This document shows, piece by piece, positions 1-6,933 of a stretch of 8,023 nucleotides of DNA. Positions within the stretch are counted from its first letter, which is position 1. Each line of letters opens with the position of its first letter. The stretch is from Phycisphaerae bacterium (GTDB lineage Bacteria; Planctomycetota; Phycisphaerae; Phycisphaerales; SM1A02), in assembly GCA_030432455.1 (NCBI GenBank), contig JAUIHC010000126.1:1-8023 (forward strand). Reading direction: 5' to 3'. Under the pieces are notes generated by a model, which did no database searches, was not told where the DNA came from, and was given only the letters and a program-made list of their open reading frames with translations. A program made the translations under genes and the position numbers.

Positions 1-30
1 CAACGGCACGGAGACTCTGTGGTCACCCCG

Positions 31-687
31 TCAGTGATGATCGTGGTCGTGATCGGGATGGCCATCGCCGTCGTGGTCGTGCGGATCGACGTTGGTGTTC
101 TCCTCGCCTGCCTGCGATCCGAGGCGGTTGTTGCCGCGCTCGGGCTTGCCGCCGACCCAGATCCGGGTCGCGTCCACCACGAACAGCCCGTCGTCGTTGC
201 GGTCGCTGACCGTGCCGTCCACCACGATGTAGCGGAGCGGGGCGAGGCCGCCGGCGCCCTGGGCGGTCGCCGCGTAGGGCATGCCGTCGGCATCGACGAT
301 GCGGACGGTGGCGCTCCCGGCCGTGAGGGCGTTGCGGTCCTCGCAGCAGTAGTCCCACGGAATCGGGCAGTGATCCTCCTCGCCCATGAGTTCGCACGAC
401 TCGAGCGACGGGTCGGCGACGGTGAACACCGCCATCCCGTCCACGAACGGCTGGTCGCGACCGCCGACGCGGGCGAGGAAGGTCACCGACTCGCCGATCG
501 TCGCGGTCGGCTTGACCGCCATGAGGTCCTTCGCCTCGGCGGGGCGGTTGCGGGTGAAGGACGCGGCGGGAATCGATGCGGTCGAGGCGGCGATCGTCGC
601 GCCGCCGGTCGATCCGTCACCGCAGCCGGTCGGGATGGCGGTCGCGATCAGGAGCAGGGGCAGGACGGCGAGGGGGCGAAGGGTCAT
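31..687 (-). CDS. Predicted lipoprotein with C-P-x-P-W-D-Y-C-C-E motif and His/Asp-rich tail
   Basis: 218 residues, last gene of the minus-strand unit. Residues 1-21 form a signal peptide (one Arg, then a Leu/Ala/Ile core) ending in P-T-G-C22, an imperfect lipobox, so membrane anchoring is likely but not certain. A compact domain (about 58-190) has a strand-rich look (V-T-F-L-A-R-V-G-G, then F-V-D-G-M-A-V-F-T-V) and a Cys cluster: C98, C107, then P-I-P-W-D-Y and C114-C115. I recall similar proteins as conserved hypotheticals in planctomycetes; an OB-like fold is a guess. Residues 201-218 are almost only His, Asp, Gly and Pro (seven His), including D-x-D-x-D-G-x-x-D, which matches a calcium-loop pattern; transition-metal chelation is equally possible. 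The ATG at 687 is chosen for a GGAGAC Shine-Dalgarno 6 nt upstream and because it begins the signal peptide. An in-frame TTG at 738 has neither. Function unknown; metal binding in the periplasm is inferred. Confidence 0.85.
   Translation of the reverse strand: MTLRPLAVLPLLLIATAIPTGCGDGSTGGATIAASTASIPAASFTRNRPAEAKDLMAVKPTATIGESVTFLARVGGRDQPFVDGMAVFTVADPSLESCELMGEEDHCPIPWDYCCEDRNALTAGSATVRIVDADGMPYAATAQGAGGLAPLRYIVVDGTVSDRNDDGLFVVDATRIWVGGKPERGNNRLGSQAGEENTNVDPHDHDGDGHPDHDHDHH
34..87 (-). other. His/Asp-rich C-terminal tail of the lipoprotein
   Basis: These codons give the last 18 residues of the lipoprotein. Seven are His (203, 205, 210, 213, 215, 217, 218) and most others are Asp. The first half fits D-x-D-x-D-G-x-x-D, the pattern of EF-hand-like and thrombospondin type-3 calcium loops; the second half is alternating His-Asp ending in His-His, typical of zinc, nickel or copper chelating tails. 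The composition is seen directly; which ion it binds, if any, cannot be told. Confidence 0.7.
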
Positions 688-693
688 GGATCG

Positions 694-699
694 GTCTCC
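694..699 (-). promoter_or_regulatory. Shine-Dalgarno of the lipoprotein gene
   Basis: GGAGAC on the minus strand, 6 nt before the ATG at 687. The same hexamer at the same spacing precedes the adaptor gene (5389-5394), which supports both start choices. Confidence 0.6.
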
Positions 700-711
700 G
701 TGAATGAGCTG

Positions 712-733
712 GAAGAGTGGGGCGAAGAGTGGG
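712..733. repeat. Short direct repeat in the 60-bp gap before the lipoprotein gene
   Basis: The 10-mer GAAGAGTGGG (plus strand) occurs at 712-721 and again at 724-733, a 12-bp period. It lies in the only sizeable gap between coding genes downstream of 5379. It could be a protein-binding site or leader for the lipoprotein gene, or simply chance. No promoter hexamers or terminator were recognised in the gap (688-747). Confidence 0.35.
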
Positions 734-747
734 TTCAAGAGGGTCGG

Positions 748-1911
748 TCAGGAGGCCCGGAGGGCTTCGGGAATCGGTCGTCGCAGACACCGCCAGCCCG
801 GCAGGACCGCGCCGACGACGCCGAGCAGCAGGCCGGCCGCAAGGCCCCCGGCGAGAACCCCGGGACCGATGGCGATCCCGAAGATGCCCATCGAGAATCG
901 GATCGCCACCCCGTCGAGCAGCGTCCGGGCGATGGCGGCGGCGACGAGTCCGCCCGCGGCGGCGGTGATGACCGACTCGGCGAGCAGGGCGCGGAGGATC
1001 GCGGCTCGCCCGTACCCGAGGGTCCGCAGCGTGCCGATCTCGCGGATCCGTCCCGCGAAGGTCGCGTAGCTGGTGTTGAGCCCGCCGACCACGCCGCCCG
1101 CGGCGACGAGCAGGGCGGTGGCGAGCACCATGAGTCGGATCGGCCCGAAGAGCGCCGCGAGCGAGGCGTAGTACTCGGTCTCGGGCAGGGCGGTGATCTC
1201 GAGGTCGAGCCTCGTCGCGGCGAACGCCTGCACGCCGCGGAAGTCGGGGGCGTCAAGGCGCACCGTCACGCAGGAGAGCGTGTTCCGCTGGGTCACCACC
1301 AGCAGGTCCGAGAGCGGCATCCACGCCTCGCCCTCCACCACGCCACCGTCGGCGGCGAGCACGCCCACCACGGTGAACGGACGGTCGTCCACCACGAGCG
1401 TCCGGTCGATCGACATCGAGGGCGGATCGAATCCGAGGCTGCGGGCGGCGAGGCGGCCGAGCGCGATCTCGTCGGCGCCCGGCGTCGGTGGACGGCCATG
1501 CGTCAGGGACACCTCGCGATGGACCAGAAACGCCTCGGGGTTGGTCCCGCGGATGAGGAGGTTCGCGCCGACCCCGTCGTCGTCGGACCGGACCGGCATC
1601 GCCGCGTGGATCTCCGGTGAGATCGCCTCCACGCCGCCGACCGTGGCCACGCCCCGCAGCGAGGCGGCGAGGATCCCCGGCGTCCGCATCGGAATCTCGC
1701 TGCGCTCGATGCTCTCCTCGCTTCCGAGTCCGAGCACGATCGCGTTGCGGGCGTCGCCGCTGGTCCGGAGGGCGTCGTCCATGCCCCGCACGAAGCCCGC
1801 CGCCGCGACCACGAGCACCACGACCAGCGCACTCCCGCCCGCGGCCATCAGCATGCGGCCCGGACTTCGCCCGAGGTTGCGGATCGCGTATTCGAAGGGC
1901 AGTCCTCGCAT
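748..1911 (-). CDS. FtsX/MacB-type ABC transporter permease (second permease)
   Basis: 387-residue inner-membrane permease of the FtsX/MacB superfamily. The N-terminus has the family look (A-I-R-N-L-G-R-S-P-G-R) leading into helix 1 (about 20-42). A periplasmic domain of roughly 220 residues follows, then three helices in the C-terminal third: about 266-290; a second after the cytoplasmic stretch R-I-R-E-I-G-T-L-R-T-L-G-Y-G, the expected ATPase-contact loop; and the last at about 346-371. Four helices with a large extracytoplasmic domain is the MacB/LolE arrangement, here without a fused ATPase. The ATG shares one base with the TGA of the upstream permease gene (TGATG at 1913-1909). I see no clear Shine-Dalgarno, so translation probably relies on coupling. 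It differs clearly in sequence from the upstream permease, so the pair probably forms a LolC/LolE-like heterodimer on the shared ATPase. Family assignment is firm; substrate is unknown. Confidence 0.92.
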   Translation of the reverse strand: MRGLPFEYAIRNLGRSPGRMLMAAGGSALVVVLVVAAAGFVRGMDDALRTSGDARNAIVLGLGSEESIERSEIPMRTPGILAASLRGVATVGGVEAISPEIHAAMPVRSDDDGVGANLLIRGTNPEAFLVHREVSLTHGRPPTPGADEIALGRLAARSLGFDPPSMSIDRTLVVDDRPFTVVGVLAADGGVVEGEAWMPLSDLLVVTQRNTLSCVTVRLDAPDFRGVQAFAATRLDLEITALPETEYYASLAALFGPIRLMVLATALLVAAGGVVGGLNTSYATFAGRIREIGTLRTLGYGRAAILRALLAESVITAAAGGLVAAAIARTLLDGVAIRFSMGIFGIAIGPGVLAGGLAAGLLLGVVGAVLPGWRCLRRPIPEALRAS

Positions 1912-3071
1912 CAGGCGGCTCGCAGTCCGGTGACGATGCCGCCGGTCGCGGCCCGAAGGGCGGGCACGGCGCCCGCCACCAGCCCGAGTCCGACCGCGAT
2001 GACGGTGCCGATCGCGGCGATGCGGGGATCGGTCGCGATCTCGATGTTCACGCCCTCCATCGCCATGCTGAAGCGGCCCCAGCCCGCGACCCCGGCGGCG
2101 AGTCCCGCCCCGAGGGCACCGCCGATCAGTCCGAGCACCGCACCCTCCAGCAGCACCATCCACGCGAGGAGCGGACCGCTCCAGCCGAGCGTGCGGAGCA
2201 CCGCGTGGTCGCGCACCCGGTCCCGCATCGCCAGCACGATCGCATTGGCGACGAGAGCCAGCACCGCCACGAGGGCGCCGCGGCCGACCCAGCCTGCGAA
2301 ACCGACCAGGGCCACGACATCGCGGGCCGCCCGGCCGGTGAACGCCTTCTCCGGCCAGGTCGAGGTCGGATGCTCGTCGTGCTCGAACGCGGCGTCGATC
2401 GCCTCGGCGATCTCCTCGATCCGGGCCGGATCGTCCACCGTCACCGAGAACTGCGTGACGATGCCGCCGCTGCCCCCGCGTCGCATCGATTCCTGCAGGA
2501 AGGGCAGGCCGACCCAGGCGACGTTGCGGTCCTGGGCCCGGTCGCTCCGCAGGATGCCCGCCACGAACACGGTGATGCCGGCGGCGCTGAACCGGTCGCC
2601 GATCCGGATCCCGCGGCGGGCCGCGAGGGCCTCGCCGACCAGGGCCGCGTCGCTGCGTCGGCTCCAGTCCTCGATCGAACCCCCGACGATCTCGGAGTCG
2701 GCGCCGATCGAGTCGCGCAGCCCTTCGGCCGGCACCCCGCGGAAGGTGACCACGTCGAGGCTCGCCCGGCAGTTGGAGACGAGCACCTGCATCGGCACCA
2801 CGCTTCGCACGCCGTCGATCCGCTCGATGCGGTCGCCGTAGAACTGCGGGAGCCGACTGCTGAACGGGCAGAATCGGTTCTCTCGGTAGACCACGAGGGT
2901 CGCGTCTTCGGCGCGGGCCACCGTCGCCTCGTGCACGCCCTGACGCATCGCCTCGACCGAGGTGAACAGGAACATCGCCACCGCGATGCCGACCACGGTC
3001 AGCCCGCACCGCACCGGGCTGCGGACGATGTGCCGAATCACGGTCGGCACCACCGCGATCCACGGGCTCAC
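1911..3071 (-). CDS. FtsX/MacB-type ABC transporter permease (first permease)
   Basis: 386-residue permease. Predicted helices are at about 21-41, 252-282, 300-330 and 351-372, with a periplasmic domain between the first two. The loop after helix 2 (R-D-R-V-R-D-H-A-V-L-R-T-L-G) is the typical FtsX coupling segment contacting the ATPase. The periplasmic domain contains two cysteines, C68 (in N-R-F-C-P-F-S-S-R-L-P) and C101 (in V-S-N-C-R), which could form a disulfide or a metal site; the second permease lacks this motif. The start is GTG at 3071, overlapping the ATPase stop as GTGA, with GAGG at 3082-3079 7 nt upstream. The same frame stays open up to 3746, but that part lies inside the ATPase gene and is only a shadow. 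Together with the ATPase and second permease it should form the inner-membrane motor of the exporter. Substrate unknown. Confidence 0.92.
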   Translation of the reverse strand: MSPWIAVVPTVIRHIVRSPVRCGLTVVGIAVAMFLFTSVEAMRQGVHEATVARAEDATLVVYRENRFCPFSSRLPQFYGDRIERIDGVRSVVPMQVLVSNCRASLDVVTFRGVPAEGLRDSIGADSEIVGGSIEDWSRRSDAALVGEALAARRGIRIGDRFSAAGITVFVAGILRSDRAQDRNVAWVGLPFLQESMRRGGSGGIVTQFSVTVDDPARIEEIAEAIDAAFEHDEHPTSTWPEKAFTGRAARDVVALVGFAGWVGRGALVAVLALVANAIVLAMRDRVRDHAVLRTLGWSGPLLAWMVLLEGAVLGLIGGALGAGLAAGVAGWGRFSMAMEGVNIEIATDPRIAAIGTVIAVGLGLVAGAVPALRAATGGIVTGLRAA

Positions 3072-3760
3072 GAGACCACCTCGCGATCGGCCTCGACCAG
3101 TCGGCCCTTCTCCAGGTGCAGCAGCGTGTCGCACCACGCCGTGGTGCGGGGATCGTGCGTCACCATGACGATCGTGCGTCCAAGCTCCTCCTGCAGTCGC
3201 TTGAGCAGGTCCATGATCGTGGTGGCGGACTCGCGGTCGAGGTCGCCGGTCGGCTCGTCGGCGAGCACGATCGGCGGATCGGTGACGATCGCCCGCGCGA
3301 TCGCGACCCGCTGCTCCTGTCCGCCCGAGAGCTGATCGGGCCGGTGATCGCGACGATCGGCGATGCCCACGACCTCCAGCGCGGCCGCGACGCGGCGATG
3401 ACGCTCGCGACGGGGAAGACCGTGCAGGAGCAGCGGAAGCTCGACATTCTCGTACGCGGTGAGCACCGGCACCAGGTTGTAGAGCTGGAAGACGTAGCCG
3501 ATCGTCCGCGACCGCCACCGTGCGAGCCCGCTGCGGGAGAGTCGATGGACCTCGACGCCGTCCACCACGAGCGAGCCGCGGGTCGGACGGTCGATGCCCG
3601 CGAGCAGGTTCAGAAGCGTGGTCTTCCCCGAACCCGAGGGGCCCATGAGGGCGACGAACCGTCCCTCCTCCAGATCGAGGTCGAGCTCGTCGAGCGGCGT
3701 GATCTCCTCCGGTCCGCGTCGATAGGTGCGGGCGAGCCCGCGGCACTCGATGAGACTCAT
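3068..3760 (-). CDS. ABC transporter ATP-binding protein, LolD/MacB type
   Basis: 230-residue cytoplasmic ATPase with every expected motif in order: Walker A G-P-S-G-S-G-K-T-T at 40-48; Q-loop Q92 in the family-typical F-Q-L-Y-N-L-V-P; ABC signature L-S-G-G-Q-E-Q-R at 144-151; Walker B I-V-L-A-D-E with catalytic E169; D-loop G-D-L-D at 172-175; H-loop H202 in V-T-H-D. Length and motifs match the LolD/MacB/DevA subfamily that pairs with FtsX-like permeases and uses ATP for mechanotransmission rather than classic substrate translocation. The signature has Glu149 where this subfamily usually has Gln (L-S-G-G-Q-Q-Q-R), a mild change. The ATG overlaps the adaptor stop (ATGA, 3760-3757) and has GGGAG at 3771-3767, 6 nt upstream. 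It is stand-alone, unlike MacB, where ATPase and permease are fused. Confidence 0.97.
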   Translation of the reverse strand: MSLIECRGLARTYRRGPEEITPLDELDLDLEEGRFVALMGPSGSGKTTLLNLLAGIDRPTRGSLVVDGVEVHRLSRSGLARWRSRTIGYVFQLYNLVPVLTAYENVELPLLLHGLPRRERHRRVAAALEVVGIADRRDHRPDQLSGGQEQRVAIARAIVTDPPIVLADEPTGDLDRESATTIMDLLKRLQEELGRTIVMVTHDPRTTAWCDTLLHLEKGRLVEADREVVS

Positions 3761-5382
3761 GCGTCGCTCCCTTCCGTGATCCGCACGGGGTCGCCGTCGT
3801 GGAGCTCGTGATCCAGCAGCACGAGATCGCCCGGCATCAGCCCCCGTCGGATCTCGATCCAGTCGTCCACGATCGCTCGACCCGTCTCGACGGTTCGCCG
3901 CACCGCGATGCCGTCGCGTCCGTCGCGCTCGGTCAGCACCCAGACCGTGGCGTCGTCGAGAAGCGCGTCCCGCGGAGCGAAGACGCGGCTGGCGGTTCGG
4001 GCGACCGCGGTGTCGGCGCCGCCCGCCGCGCCGGTGGTCTCGGGGGCGGCCAGCAGACGCACCCTCGCCAGCATGTCCGGCTTGAGCAGCGGCGACGGAT
4101 CGAGGATCCGCACCTTCGCCTCGACCGTGTTCTTCGCCAGATCCGCCCGATGCACGAACCGCACGATCTCGCCCCGGAACACCGTGTCGGGAAGCAGATC
4201 CACCACGACCTCGGCGGGCTGACCGACGCCGATCCGGGCCGCGTCCGCGAGGGGAACATCGGCGCGGACCTGAAGGTTCTCGGGGTCGTAGATGTGCACG
4301 ACGTGCGCGGAGTGCTGCGGAGGGCCCGGCGAGAGATTGGATCCGGCGGTCGTCAGTCGTTCGATGACGACGCCCGCGACCGGCGTGCGGATGGTGCAGC
4401 GATCGAGCCGCAGCGCCGCGGCGTCGAGATCCGCCTGCGCCATCGCGAGGGCCGCGGCCGCGGCATCCCGCTCGGCCGCGGCGACCGATGCGGCCCGTCG
4501 CTCCTCGATCAGCAGGTCGCGGTGTCGGCTCGCCGCCCGGACCTCGGCCTCCGCCGCCTCCAACTGCGCCGCCGCCGCCGACTGCTCCAGTCGCAGGGCA
4601 TCGAGTTGGGCCTCGACGCCCGAGAGTCGGAACCCGAGTCGGATGACCGGTCCTTCGGCGACGGCACCGTCGGCAACCAGTCGTCGCTTGCGGTCGAGCT
4701 CGTCGCGGATCTCGTGGCGGGTGGACTCGAGGATCGCGATGCGGGCGGGGAAGCCCGCGAGCACCGCGGCGAGGCGGGCCGACTCGGCGGCCGCGATCGA
4801 GACGCGACGATCAAGATCGACCAGCTCGTGAAGTGCGGTCTCCGTGGCGACCACCACCGCCTCGGCCTTCGCCAGCGCGGCCTCGCGGGCGTGCAGGTCT
4901 GCGCGGGCCCGCTCGAGGGCGATGCGGGCGTCGTCGGTCACGAGCCGGGCCACCGGATCGCCCGCGGCGACGGTGTCGCCCTCGAGCACGAGGATCTCCT
5001 CGACCACGCCGCCGGTGAGGGCGGAGACGTAGGTCGCATCCGGCGCCGCCTCGACCCAGCCGGGGGCCTGCACGATCACCGCCCGATCCTCGGCCGAGGA
5101 ACTGGACGGGTCGGTGGCGGTGACCTCGATCGTGCGGATCGTCACCGGGGACGCCCGCACCTCGGTGCGGGGCCGCCATGCCGACCAGCCCGCGTCGAGC
5201 AGCAGCCATCCGCTGCCCGCGAGGATCGCGAGGGGGAGCACGACGCGTCGCCACGGTCGTCGGGCCGGGGCGGGCATGTGGTCGCCGGCGTCGGGACGGA
5301 AGGCGTCGATCGTCGGCCGGGTGGTCGAGGTGCTGGCCGAGGTGCTGGTGGAGGTTCTGGTGGAGGTTCTGGTGGAGGTCAT
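3757..5382 (-). CDS. HlyD/MacA-like membrane-fusion (periplasmic adaptor) protein
   Basis: 541 residues; bridges the inner-membrane ABC motor and the outer-membrane factor. A cytoplasmic N-terminus of about 45 residues opens with a Thr/Ser-rich repeat (residues 2-21), then R-R-P-W-R-R and one helix (about 47-65). The first lipoyl half is at about 107-147 (A-L-T-G-G-V-V-E-E-I), a long Ala/Glu/Arg-rich helical hairpin at about 150-325, and the second lipoyl half from C329 (C-T-I-R-T-P-V-A-G-V-V). A beta-barrel and membrane-proximal domain fill the rest. The hairpin tip (R-L-V-A-D-G-A-V-A, 234-242) resembles the TolC-contact tip, with Ala where Ser is common. At 541 residues it is longer than typical MacA, through the N-terminal extension and long hairpin. 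The ATG at 5382 overlaps the upstream stop (ATGA) and has GGAGAC 6 nt upstream; ATG at 5277 is an in-frame alternative without a good ribosome site. Confidence 0.93.
   Translation of the reverse strand: MTSTRTSTRTSTSTSASTSTTRPTIDAFRPDAGDHMPAPARRPWRRVVLPLAILAGSGWLLLDAGWSAWRPRTEVRASPVTIRTIEVTATDPSSSSAEDRAVIVQAPGWVEAAPDATYVSALTGGVVEEILVLEGDTVAAGDPVARLVTDDARIALERARADLHAREAALAKAEAVVVATETALHELVDLDRRVSIAAAESARLAAVLAGFPARIAILESTRHEIRDELDRKRRLVADGAVAEGPVIRLGFRLSGVEAQLDALRLEQSAAAAQLEAAEAEVRAASRHRDLLIEERRAASVAAAERDAAAAALAMAQADLDAAALRLDRCTIRTPVAGVVIERLTTAGSNLSPGPPQHSAHVVHIYDPENLQVRADVPLADAARIGVGQPAEVVVDLLPDTVFRGEIVRFVHRADLAKNTVEAKVRILDPSPLLKPDMLARVRLLAAPETTGAAGGADTAVARTASRVFAPRDALLDDATVWVLTERDGRDGIAVRRTVETGRAIVDDWIEIRRGLMPGDLVLLDHELHDGDPVRITEGSDA
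5326..5379 (-). repeat. 12-bp tandem repeat, about 4.5 copies, at the 5' end of the adaptor gene
   Basis: Plus-strand units are 5326-5337, 5338-5349, 5350-5361 and 5362-5373, plus a half unit at 5374-5379. The core is GAGGT(G/T)CTGG; the two units at 5350-5373 are identical. The minus strand reads this as four-residue units T-S-T-R, T-S-T-R, T-S-T-S, T-S-A-S, T-S-T-T directly after the start Met. Because the unit is a multiple of three, copy-number change would leave the gene in frame. Confidence 0.85.
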
Positions 5383-6857
5383 GGGCGGGTCTCCGTGGTC
5401 TCGAGGCGTGCGGTCTCGATCGCCGGGACGAGAGGTGGTCGGGGGCTCGCGTGCAGATCGCCGCCGACGGCCTGCACCAGATCGATCAGGGCGAGTTCGG
5501 CGTCGAGGCGGTGGTCGATGACGGCGCGTTCGGCCAGAAGGCGGCGGCGACGCGCCTCGATCGCCGCGTCCAGCGACGAGGTGCCTTCACGATGCGCCGC
5601 GTCCTCGAGCCGTTCCGCGTCCCGAGCCGCGGTCAGCACCGACGCCTCGACGCCGTCGGCGAGGATCGAGGCACGATGCCAGGCGTCGAGCGCGAGTCGA
5701 GCCTCGGCGACGCCGGTCCGTCGGGCCTCGATGCAGGCCAGAGCGGCGTCGCGCCACGCCGCCGCCGCTTCGGCGACCGCGGGTTCGCCGTCGTCGAAGA
5801 TCGGAAGGCTGAGGCGAAGCCCCGGCAGCACCGCCTCGCGGTCCATGAAGTTGCGGTTCCACATCAGCGTCGCGGAGACCTCGGGAATCCGCGAGAGCCC
5901 CGCGAGATCCGCGTCCGCGGCGGCCGCTTCGAGACGGCAGACCGCGGCCGCGACATCGAGCCGCGCCGAGGCCGCGAGTTCGACGATCGTCGAGTCGTCG
6001 GGAGGCGGGGCGGCGTCCGCGGCATCGCCCGGCACCGGCGTGAACGACTCGGGGTCCGCGTCGGGGAGACCGATCGTCGCCACCAGCGTCAACCGGGCGG
6101 TGCGGGCCGCGTCCCGGCGGGCCACGGCGTCCAGTTCGGCGGTCTCGACGGCGAGCCGGGCGCGGGCGACGTCGATGCGGGTCGCCTCACCCTCCTCGGC
6201 ACGGCGGTCGGTGAGTCGTCGGAGCGTCGCGGCGGCGGCGGCGTCCTCGGCGGCGATGTCGGCCAGTCGGATGGCGGCCACCGCTTCGGCATGGCGGCGT
6301 CGGACCTCGGCATCGAGGGCGATCACCGCGTCGGCGGCGTCGAGGATCGCGGCGCGGCGTCGCGCATCGGCGGCGTCGAGCCGGGCAGGCCGGGTCCAGA
6401 GCCAGGTGATCTGCTGGGCGAACATCGCGATGGCGGGGGCGCCGCTCAGACCGTCCACCGGCACGCCGATGCCGAACTCGACCATCGGATTGGGGGCTCG
6501 ATCGCGGGCTGCGAGCCGGGCCCGGGCGATCGCGACCTGTTCAAGGGCCCGGCGGATCGCGGGGTCGCGCGACATCGCGATCTCGATCGCGTCCTCGACG
6601 GTGAGCATCCGGGGAATCGCCGGGCGGATGTCGTCGTCGTCGGGGGCGGCCCGCAGCCGCTCGGCATCGACGCCGACCGCGCGGGGAGCGGCGAGCTCGA
6701 CGGTGGTGTCCAGATCGCGATCCGATGTCGGGTCGATGCACCCGGCGCAGGTCAGCAGCGTCGCGGCGGTCAGGGCCGTCACGCGGGTGGGGAGGAGGGG
6801 GTGGGATCGACGGCACCGCGGGGCGGGTTGCCGATCCCGATCATCGAGATGGGGCAT
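5379..6857 (-). CDS. TolC-family outer-membrane efflux factor, CzcC-like, probable lipoprotein
   Basis: 492 residues; the outer-membrane/periplasmic channel of the tripartite exporter. A long basic N-region leads to a hydrophobic stretch ending in L-T-C-A-G-C40, a plausible lipobox like those of CzcC/OprM-type factors. After a linker rich in Asp and Pro, L-T-V-E-D-A-I-E-I-A-M (85-95) is the classic first helix of an OEP domain, followed by N-P-M-V-E-F-G-I-G for the first strand. Two Ala/Arg/Glu-rich coiled-coil halves follow; the second half contains L-M-W-N-R-N-F and L-R-L-S-L-P-I-F, the expected membrane strand and turn. ATG 6857 has GGAAC (6869-6865) 7 nt upstream. GTG at 6782 would also keep the lipobox but has no ribosome site. 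The frame is open further upstream to 7856, but that part is a shadow of the Cys-rich gene and intergenic DNA. CzcC-like is my reading of the N-terminal motifs, not a measured result. Confidence 0.92.
   Translation of the reverse strand: MPHLDDRDRQPAPRCRRSHPLLPTRVTALTAATLLTCAGCIDPTSDRDLDTTVELAAPRAVGVDAERLRAAPDDDDIRPAIPRMLTVEDAIEIAMSRDPAIRRALEQVAIARARLAARDRAPNPMVEFGIGVPVDGLSGAPAIAMFAQQITWLWTRPARLDAADARRRAAILDAADAVIALDAEVRRRHAEAVAAIRLADIAAEDAAAAATLRRLTDRRAEEGEATRIDVARARLAVETAELDAVARRDAARTARLTLVATIGLPDADPESFTPVPGDAADAAPPPDDSTIVELAASARLDVAAAVCRLEAAAADADLAGLSRIPEVSATLMWNRNFMDREAVLPGLRLSLPIFDDGEPAVAEAAAAWRDAALACIEARRTGVAEARLALDAWHRASILADGVEASVLTAARDAERLEDAAHREGTSSLDAAIEARRRRLLAERAVIDHRLDAELALIDLVQAVGGDLHASPRPPLVPAIETARLETTETRP
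5389..5394 (-). promoter_or_regulatory. Shine-Dalgarno of the adaptor gene
   Basis: GGAGAC on the minus strand, 6 nt before ATG 5382, inside the last codons of the outer-membrane factor gene. It decides for the 5382 start over the internal ATG at 5277. Confidence 0.6.
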
Positions 6858-6886
6858 GAACGAGGTTCCGATGACATGCGACGACG

Positions 6887-6909
6887 CGCCCGACGCGGCG
6901 CGTCGGGCG
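6887..6909. promoter_or_regulatory. Perfect GC-rich hairpin between the Cys-rich gene and the outer-membrane factor gene
   Basis: CGCCCGACGC at 6887-6896 pairs perfectly with GCGTCGGGCG at 6900-6909 around a 3-nt loop, a 10-bp stem with 9 G-C pairs. It lies in the 76-nt gap, 24 nt past the stop of the Cys-rich gene and 29 nt before the next start. No T-run follows on either strand, so it does not look like a standard intrinsic terminator. Attenuation, partial termination or transcript stabilisation are possible roles. Confidence 0.6.
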
Positions 6910-6933
6910 GGCGGATCGGGTGCATCCGGAACG

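Noticed and set aside
1..30. GGAGAC at 10-15 followed by GTG at 19 on the plus strand, a possible gene start
   Set aside because: The frame it opens is antisense to the lipoprotein and second permease genes and encodes low-complexity sequence. The match looks accidental.
688..738. TTG start at 738 for the lipoprotein
   Set aside because: There is no Shine-Dalgarno, and it would place 17 residues before the signal peptide. ATG 687 has a good ribosome site.
1912..3063. Upstream extension of the second permease frame beyond ATG 1911
   Set aside because: The extension overlaps the first permease gene completely and translates as Arg/Gly-rich sequence. The family N-terminus begins exactly at 1911.
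19..3335. Two long plus-strand frames (19-1620 and 1617-3335) opposite the lipoprotein, permease and ATPase genes
   Set aside because: The translations are Arg/Gly/Asp/His-rich low-complexity shadows with no motif, while the minus strand has intact motif-bearing proteins.
5326..5379. Tandem repeat considered as a CRISPR or attachment site
   Set aside because: The units are 12 bp with no spacers, sit inside a coding frame and keep it in phase; no cas or integrase genes are present.
6887..6909. Hairpin considered as an intrinsic terminator
   Set aside because: No T-run follows the stem on either strand, so it is kept only as an unexplained regulatory candidate.
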